Shown: positions 59,019-64,000 of the stretch, one piece after another
Position numbering within the stretch: the first letter of the stretch is position 1
Layout of the letters: each line of letters begins with the position of its first letter
NCBI GenBank assembly: GCA_016711825.1
Contig: JADJSG010000006.1
Coordinates: 1-64,000, forward strand
Origin: Bacteroidota bacterium
Lineage (GTDB): Bacteria; Bacteroidota; Bacteroidia; Chitinophagales; Chitinophagaceae
Direction: 5' to 3'
DNA: 64,000 nucleotides
Translations under genes and position numbers: made by a program
The notes under the pieces: generated by a model
Database searches by the model: none
Seen by the model: only the letters and a program-made list of their open reading frames with translations
Told to the model about the DNA's origin: nothing

Positions 59019-59225
59019 ATGTCAAATCCAAATGCAATACATGCTTACTGCATGAAAACAAAAGAAAAAAATGTAGAAATGCAAGACGCAGTGATTACCC
59101 AAACCAGCAGAGGAGGCTATATGGCTCAAGGTACTGATGGTAAAGGAAACAAAATGACGACGATGCTTAGTAAGGCGGCGGCTGAGGCTGCTGTGAAGGC
59201 AGGTACTGCCAAAATGGGCAAGTAG
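59019..59225 (+). CDS. Small DUF5679-like protein lacking its zinc cysteines
   Basis: The supported start is 59019, giving 68 residues beginning MSNPNAIHAYCMKTKEKN. The open frame extends upstream to 58941 without family likeness. The pattern AYCMK, EMQDAVITQTSRGGYMAQG resembles DUF5679, a small zinc-ribbon-like domain (AYCMKCKAK...RGG...GKCPKCG). Here the second Cys of each pair is replaced (CMKT, TDGKGNK), and a lysine/alanine-rich tail (SKAAAEAAVKAG) is added. It lies between the barstar gene and rpsL. Function unknown. Confidence 0.65.
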   Translation: MSNPNAIHAYCMKTKEKNVEMQDAVITQTSRGGYMAQGTDGKGNKMTTMLSKAAAEAAVKAGTAKMGK

Positions 59226-59352
59226 TTTTATTTCACGCAAAAAACAATTATAAAAAGCGCTGTTTTCATAATTTTATGAAAGCGTGCTTTTTGTATTTTA
59301 GGGTCTTTATGATAGATGCGTTTTAAGATTGGATATAATTTCAAAAAAAATA

Positions 59353-59383
59353 TTGGTTTTCAATAAAATGTGCCTTACATTTG
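59353..59383 (+). promoter_or_regulatory. Promoter for rpsL-rpsG
   Basis: TTG at 59353-59355 and TACATTTG at 59376-59383 are 20 bases apart, a close match to the Bacteroidota promoter. The expected start of transcription is about 59388, some 24 bases before the rpsL ATG. It also shows that the frame extending upstream of 59412 is not the real start. Confidence 0.7.
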
Positions 59384-59411
59384 CACTCCCAAAAAAAAAC
59401 AAACAGGTAAT

Positions 59412-59792
59412 ATGCCTACAATACAACAATTAGTAAGAAAAGGAAGAACTATTATTCGTGCAAAATCAAAGTCTCGTGCTTTAGACGCATGTCCTCAACG
59501 TCGTGGTGTGTGTACACGTGTGTATACAACGACTCCTAAAAAACCAAATTCGGCTTTACGTAAAGTAGCGAAAGTGCGTTTAACCAATAAAATTGAGGTT
59601 ATTGCCTATATTCCTGGAGAAGGTCATAATTTGCAAGAGCACTCAATCGTATTGATTAGAGGTGGTCGTGTAAAAGATTTACCGGGTGTACGTTATCATA
59701 TTGTACGTGGTAGTTTGGATACAGCGGGTGTAAAAGACCGTAAACAAAGCCGTAGTAAATATGGTACCAAGAAAGAAAAAGCTAAAAAATAA
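59412..59792 (+). CDS. rpsL: Ribosomal protein S12
   Basis: A 126-residue 30S decoding-centre protein. [12 protein letters not shown] is the family start, [17 protein letters not shown] contains the streptomycin-related Lys (P-K-K-P-N-S), and [17 protein letters not shown] is the conserved end with the second resistance site. A frame upstream to 59370 adds 14 codons without likeness and overlaps the promoter region. The gene is followed by rpsG after 87 bp. Confidence 0.97.
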   Translation: MPTIQQLVRKGRTIIRAKSKSRALDACPQRRGVCTRVYTTTPKKPNSALRKVAKVRLTNKIEVIAYIPGEGHNLQEHSIVLIRGGRVKDLPGVRYHIVRGSLDTAGVKDRKQSRSKYGTKKEKAKK

Positions 59793-59879
59793 TTTAATCA
59801 TCATCTGACTTTGTTACAGAGTAAAGTGGTAATACTTGAAGCAACACTGTAATATGGGCAATAATAAAAATTACAAAAA

Positions 59880-60347
59880 ATGAGAAAACAACAACCCAAA
59901 AAAATCCCTTTAGCACCAGATCCTAAATTTGGTGATCCATTAGTAACCCGTTTTGTGAACTGCATGATGTGGGACGGCAAAAAAAGCATCGCTTTGACTA
60001 TCTTTTATGATGCATTAGCAAAAATAGAAAAAAACATGGGCGAACCTGGTTATGACGTGTGGAAACGCGCGATGGCTAATGTGGCACCAGGTGTAGAAGT
60101 ACGTAGTCGTCGTATTGGTGGTGCTACTTTCCAGATTCCTTCGGAAGTACGTCCTGACAGAAAAATTTCTTTGACCATCAAATGGATTGTTCGTTACTCA
60201 CGTGACAGAAACGGTCGTACCATGGCAGACAAATTATCAAATGAATTGATGGCTGCAGCAAAAGGTGAAGGCAATGCAGTTAAGAAAAAAGATGATACCC
60301 ATCGTATGGCTGATGCAAACAAAGCCTTTGCACACTTCAAAATCTAA
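59880..60347 (+). CDS. rpsG: Ribosomal protein S7
   Basis: A 155-residue 30S head protein that binds 16S rRNA. RKQQPKKIPLAPDPKFGD and LVTRFVNCMMWDGKKSIA open it; GVEVRSRRIGGATFQIPSEVRP is the rRNA-binding beta-hairpin, and HRMADANKAFAHFKI is the typical C-terminus. In most Bacteroidota fusA follows rpsG; here a terminator and an unrelated lipoprotein gene follow instead. Confidence 0.97.
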   Translation: MRKQQPKKIPLAPDPKFGDPLVTRFVNCMMWDGKKSIALTIFYDALAKIEKNMGEPGYDVWKRAMANVAPGVEVRSRRIGGATFQIPSEVRPDRKISLTIKWIVRYSRDRNGRTMADKLSNELMAAAKGEGNAVKKKDDTHRMADANKAFAHFKI

Positions 60348-60370
60348 ACAAATTAAAATTTAAACATACC

Positions 60371-60402
60371 AAAAACCATTCGTGCAAACGGATGGTTTTT
60401 TT
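60371..60402 (+). terminator. Intrinsic terminator after rpsG
   Basis: AAAAACCATTCGT and ACGGATGGTTTTT pair with one wobble and a GCAA loop, followed by T's. It ends the rpsL-rpsG unit. Confidence 0.85.
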
Positions 60403-60506
60403 ATACTCATTAAACAATAAGTGCTATGCAAATTTTCTTCTGTTATCATAAGGCTAACAATAAGCCCTGAGCCATCGTCTTTTTCAATGATAAACCAAGA
60501 AACTAA

Positions 60507-62286
60507 ATGAAAACACAGCATTCACTTGCCATTCTTTTATGCATAATGATATTTTTTTGCTGTAAAAGGGCCACAAATTATATCCCCTCCACAGATAATA
60601 ACGGGCAGACCGTGAAGGCCGATCTTTTTGGTCAGATTATTGACGAATCAGGAATACCCATTATAGGTGCCATTGTAAAAACAAGTACTCATACATTTAT
60701 AACAGATTCAAACGGAGTTTTTCAGTTTGTGGGCATTCAAACTTCAAAAGAACGTACCGTTTTAGAAGTAAGCAAAGAAAATTATTTTAAAGGGTACAGA
60801 ACGATGTATATCGTTCCCAATGAAGATAATTTCACTCGAATTATCCTAGTTGAGAAAAAAAACCCTGCTAATTTTAATGCGGCATCCGGAGGAACAATCA
60901 ATGTGAATGGTGGCGGATCTATCACCTTTAAAGCAAACTCAATTGTAAATAAAAATACTGGTGTACCATACAATGGCAATGTAACTGTTTATTCAACCTG
61001 GATAGATCCAACCAGCAGTAAACTTGGTGATCTGATACCCGGAGCATTGCGTGGATTCAATACGAATGGTGAAGAAAAATTACTTCAATCATACGGGATG
61101 GTGGGTGCTGAGTTGTTTGACGATACTAAGCAGGCATTGCAGATTGCAAGTGGCTATACTGCACAAATTACTTTTCCTATTCCGGGTCCTCTTGCTGCTA
61201 CAGCTCCCGCCAACATTCCTCTTTGGTATTTCGATGAAACAAACGGCATGTGGAAAGAGCAGGGAAATGCTCAAGTTCAGGGTGGGAACTATGTCGGAAA
61301 TGTAAGTCACTTCTCTTTCTGGAATTGTGATTATCCTGCAACATTGGTTCAATTGGAGGCCATTGTAAAAAACACCAATGGTACACCTATAGCAAATGCA
61401 AAGGTCCGTTTAACCAATACAGCGAATTCAACAACTGCATATGATTACACAAATTCATCTGGAAAAGTAAAAGGTGCAGTCCCTCAAAATGCCAATCTTA
61501 AATTGGAAATCTTTGTCGATGATTGCAATATATTGCTGTATTCCCATAATTTCAATACAACAACTACTCCCTGTTTTTTAAATGATATTACGGTAGCAAT
61601 TCCCCCCGTCGAATCAGGCCAATATTTCTGGAACTATATTAAACTGTACTAATTCGATTGTAAAAAACGGATACCTCACCATAAAGATCAACAACGATAC
61701 TAAAATTTTAAAAGCATCATCAAATGGTAATTTTGCGTGTTCAATGATTGTATGCAATGTACCACTTACAGCTGGTATCACAGCCTATGATGCCGATAAA
61801 AATGTATTTGGAGCAACAAATAATTTTGCGATCATCAGCGGGAATAACAATATTGGAAATCTTTCAGCCTGCGGTAATACGTTTTCACAGTTTATTGAAT
61901 GGCATTATACAATCAATGGCATTTTAACAAGTTTTACGGTTACTGACGCGCTGGGGTATTGCGATGGTGGTTACAATGGAGGTTCGTTATTAAATGTTGT
62001 TGGCGGAGGTGATACCATTACTCAACACTGTGCTATATCGCTGGCTTTCTATGGTCAACCTTCATTGTCAGGAAATCATTATTTAAAAATCTTTAGTGAT
62101 CATCTTGATACAGATTTGAATGTGGATACAACATACTCATATCTGAATTCGATTATACCGGTATCACTTACGAAATATGATATTGTAGGTGGTCTTATAG
62201 AAGGAAGCTTTGAGGGTACCGTTTTGGGTTTAAATATTCCAAGCAGATATGTCTATTGCAATTTCAAGGTGATTAGGACCAATTAA
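60507..62286 (+). CDS. Lipoprotein with carboxypeptidase-like regulatory domain (one frameshift)
   Basis: A secreted lipoprotein of about 590 residues. The leader MKTQHSLAILLCIMIFFC ends at a lipobox cysteine. An Ig-like carboxypeptidase regulatory domain follows: FGQIIDESGIPIIGAIVKTSTHTFITDSNGVFQF. A large beta-rich body contains FNAASGGTINVNGGGSITF and a second Ig-like stretch (VQLEAIVKNTNGTPIANAKV). The frame breaks near 61608 in a C6 run. In the next frame it continues NISGTILNCTNSIVKNGYLT and runs to the stop at 62286. The class is abundant in Bacteroidota and mostly uncharacterised. Confidence 0.75.
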
Positions 62287-62345
62287 AATTAAAAATTGTA
62301 ATGAGACAATAAAGCTTCAAAAGACAATTGATAGGATGCTAAGCA

Positions 62346-62994
62346 ATGACTTTTTTGAGCTGGTCAGTCTTATATTTGCAGAAATTTCTTAATATAAATA
62401 TTCTGCAGCAAATCATAACTCAATGCACAAACACCTCCCTAACAGAATGGCTTGCTTTTCTGTTTGGCGTGATACAGGTGGTGCTTGCTTTAAAAAACAA
62501 ACCCCTTAACTTTTATGCTGGTATTTTGAGTGTCAGTTTGTATATCTATGTATTTTACACCGTAGAATTATATGCCGAAAGCCTCTTAAATGGCTATTAT
62601 TTAATAGTGAGCATCGCAGGGATATTTCTATGGTCGAAAAAGAAAAAGAAAAAGCTTACCCATTACCCATACAAAGAAGCACGAATGGATTAAGGCCTCT
62701 GCCCTATTTATTGCTTTGTTTATACTACTTGCATTTATCCTTAAAACCTATACCAAAAGCAATGTACCCTATGCAGATGCCTTAGTGACGGCATTGGCAT
62801 GGATTGGCACTTGGCTGATGATACAACGAAAACTTGAACATTGGCTGGTTCTCAACCTTTCAAATACCTTTGCCATACCTCTACTCATTTATAAAGAGCT
62901 GGAATTAACCGCCTTATTGACCCTCATTTACTTTGTGATAGCCATTTTAGGGTATTATAAATGGAAGCAGACCATGAAATTAAAGCAACCTTAA
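62346..62994 (+). CDS. pnuC: PnuC-like nicotinamide riboside transporter (one frameshift)
   Basis: A membrane transporter of about 210 residues for nicotinamide riboside (or thiamine-like riboside) uptake. The first part has EWLAFLFGVIQVVLALKNKPLNFYAGILSV and YTVELYAESLLNGYYLIVSIAGIFLW, which carry the PnuC motifs. After a purine-rich run near 62640 the frame shifts and the protein continues THTKKHEWIKASALFIALF and DALVTALAWIGTWLMIQRKLEHWLVL, ending GYYKWKQTMKLKQP. The start is uncertain. A TATATTTG box at 62371 lies within the reading, so translation could begin later. Confidence 0.8.
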
Positions 62995-63029
62995 CGATAA
63001 GCAGGAGAAATGCTCTAAAAAAAAATCTT

Positions 63030-63037
63030 TATATTTG
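63030..63037 (+). promoter_or_regulatory. -7 promoter box for the SPOR gene
   Basis: TATATTTG fits TAnnTTTG and stands 14 bases before the ATG at 63052. No -33 element is clear. Confidence 0.5.
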
Positions 63038-63051
63038 CGTCTTATACCATT

Positions 63052-63567
63052 ATGAAAAAAATATTTATTCTGCTATTTACCTGTTTTTCTTTTATTGTAC
63101 AGGCACAAACTGAAATAGTTGTGACAGACACTACTGCCCTTCTTGTAGAAGAAAACGTTACAATTTATAAAGACCCGCGTTTAGATATTTTAGAAAAAAG
63201 ACCGGCGTTGATGGCTAAGCTTGAGCTTGAAAACAAAGAAAAAGAAATGCCAATCTACAGACCTATTGTATCGCAGGATGGCAAAAAAACAGTTACAGGA
63301 AGTATCTATACCCAAAAAGGGTTTAGGGTAGTGATTTACAATGGTTCAGAACGTAATAAAGCCCTTGAAGCCAAAAATAATTTTTCGCGTGCCTTCCCTG
63401 GGGTACCCTCTTATATGAGTTATAATGTACCTTCCTATAAAATAAAAGTTGGTAATTTTGAAGATCGTGGAGAAGCCAGTAAATTTATGCGCAGAGTGAG
63501 TGCGGCATTTCCATCCAGTTTTATTGTACCCGATATCGTCACTATAAAAAATATTAATGTCAATTAA
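63052..63567 (+). CDS. SPOR-domain secreted protein
   Basis: A 171-residue protein with signal peptide MKKIFILLFTCFSFIVQAQ. From about residue 88 it forms a SPOR domain: GFRVVIYNGSERNKALEAKNNF and then YKIKVGNFEDRGEASKFMRRVS. SPOR domains bind denuded glycan strands of peptidoglycan, usually at division sites. Its last 11 bases overlap the start of the next gene (ATG 63557), so the two are translationally coupled. Confidence 0.85.
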   Translation: MKKIFILLFTCFSFIVQAQTEIVVTDTTALLVEENVTIYKDPRLDILEKRPALMAKLELENKEKEMPIYRPIVSQDGKKTVTGSIYTQKGFRVVIYNGSERNKALEAKNNFSRAFPGVPSYMSYNVPSYKIKVGNFEDRGEASKFMRRVSAAFPSSFIVPDIVTIKNINVN

Positions 63568-64000
63568 CACTGCCCTTATCAACGAACTGACAGACCAATA
63601 CTTGTCTGAGTTTATTGCGATTAGAGAACATATACATGCCCACCCCGAATTGTCGTTTCAAGAGTTTGAAACAGCTAAGTATATTTCGAGCAAACTCACC
63701 GAATATGGCATTGCTCATACCACAGGTGTGGCAGGTACAGGTATCGTTGCCCTTATTGAAGGTCAGCAAGCTGACAGCAAAGTCATTGCACTTAGGGCCG
63801 ATATGGATGCCTTACCTATTCAGGAAAAAAACAATACTGCCTATCGCTCCCAGCATGATGGGGTAATGCATGCTTGCGGACATGATGTGCATAGCACCTG
63901 TTTGCTTGGGGCTGCTAAAATATTACAAGAAACCAAGCACCTTTGGAAGGGAAGCGTCAAATGCATTTTTCAACAGGGAGAAGAAAAACATCCCGGTGGC
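63557..64000 (+). CDS. M20-family amidohydrolase, 3' truncated by the window
   Basis: The first 148 codons of a metallo-amidohydrolase of the N-acyl-amino-acid/hippurate hydrolase group. REHIHAHPELSFQEFET is the family start, VIALRADMDALPIQE the first metal region, HACGHDVHSTCLLGAA supplies the metal ligands (Cys, His, Asp), and QQGEEKHPGG carries the glutamates at the window end. The start ATG 63557 overlaps the SPOR gene by 11 bp. An out-of-frame alternative from 63615 shows no family likeness. A role in N-acyl amino acid or peptide turnover is family-based. Confidence 0.9.
   Translation, partial: MSINTALINELTDQYLSEFIAIREHIHAHPELSFQEFETAKYISSKLTEYGIAHTTGVAGTGIVALIEGQQADSKVIALRADMDALPIQEKNNTAYRSQHDGVMHACGHDVHSTCLLGAAKILQETKHLWKGSVKCIFQQGEEKHPGG

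Noticed and set aside
62371..62378. TATATTTG as the pnuC promoter
   Set aside because: It lies inside the conserved-looking reading and has no -33 element at the right distance. It may be chance in an AT-rich leader, so it is mentioned only with the gene.

Overview
This window is from a Bacteroidota chromosome, probably of the Chitinophagales/Chitinophagaceae type. The evidence is an AT-rich composition, T9SS type A C-terminal sorting domains, GIN (DUF2807), DUF3078, DUF4476 and SPOR proteins, and several good matches to the Bacteroidota promoter TTTG-N19-TAnnTTTG. No rRNA, tRNA, CRISPR array, prophage or insertion sequence was seen. The genus is inferred from gene content only.

Positions 1-22000 are damaged. 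Almost every gene in the first 12 kb (DUF4920 protein, haem-motif lipoprotein, beta-mannosidase, omega-amidase, recX, pcrA-type helicase, hpt, GH73 glucosaminidase, Na+ symporter, GIN protein) is broken by single-base shifts, mostly in homopolymer runs, and some have small internal losses. Isolated shifts continue in the SNF2 helicase, dihydroorotase, a T9SS protein and a Wzi/RemB-like porin. From about 21.8 to 61.5 kb every gene is intact. Two more shifts occur at about 61.6 and 62.6 kb. Consensus error near a contig end explains this better than mass pseudogenisation, so broken genes are annotated here as single loci.

21.8-39.6 kb is mostly housekeeping: kbl, two small repeat proteins, a RelE/ParE-type toxin-antitoxin pair, a PPK2-type kinase, mscL, a DUF3078 outer-membrane protein, an LTA-synthase-like phosphotransferase, ahcY, ispD, argS, enoyl-CoA hydratase with a B12-binding mutase subunit, and groES-groEL.

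39.9-53.5 kb holds the most unusual structure. A two-gene surface cassette (176-residue T9SS-sorted protein plus a fibre protein of about 850-880 residues) occurs twice in opposite orientation. The copies flank an MFS transporter, a cupin protein and the pstSCAB phosphate transporter. The fibre proteins share their first ~370 residues but carry unrelated ends: collagen-like Gly-X-Y plus a C1q-like head in one, and duplicated modules plus a different C-terminal domain in the other.

54-64 kb holds an aminotransferase, DUF445, cyanophycinase, a PNPOx-like protein, a secreted barnase-type RNase with an adjoining barstar gene, rpsL-rpsG, a large lipoprotein, pnuC, a SPOR protein and the start of an M20 amidohydrolase.
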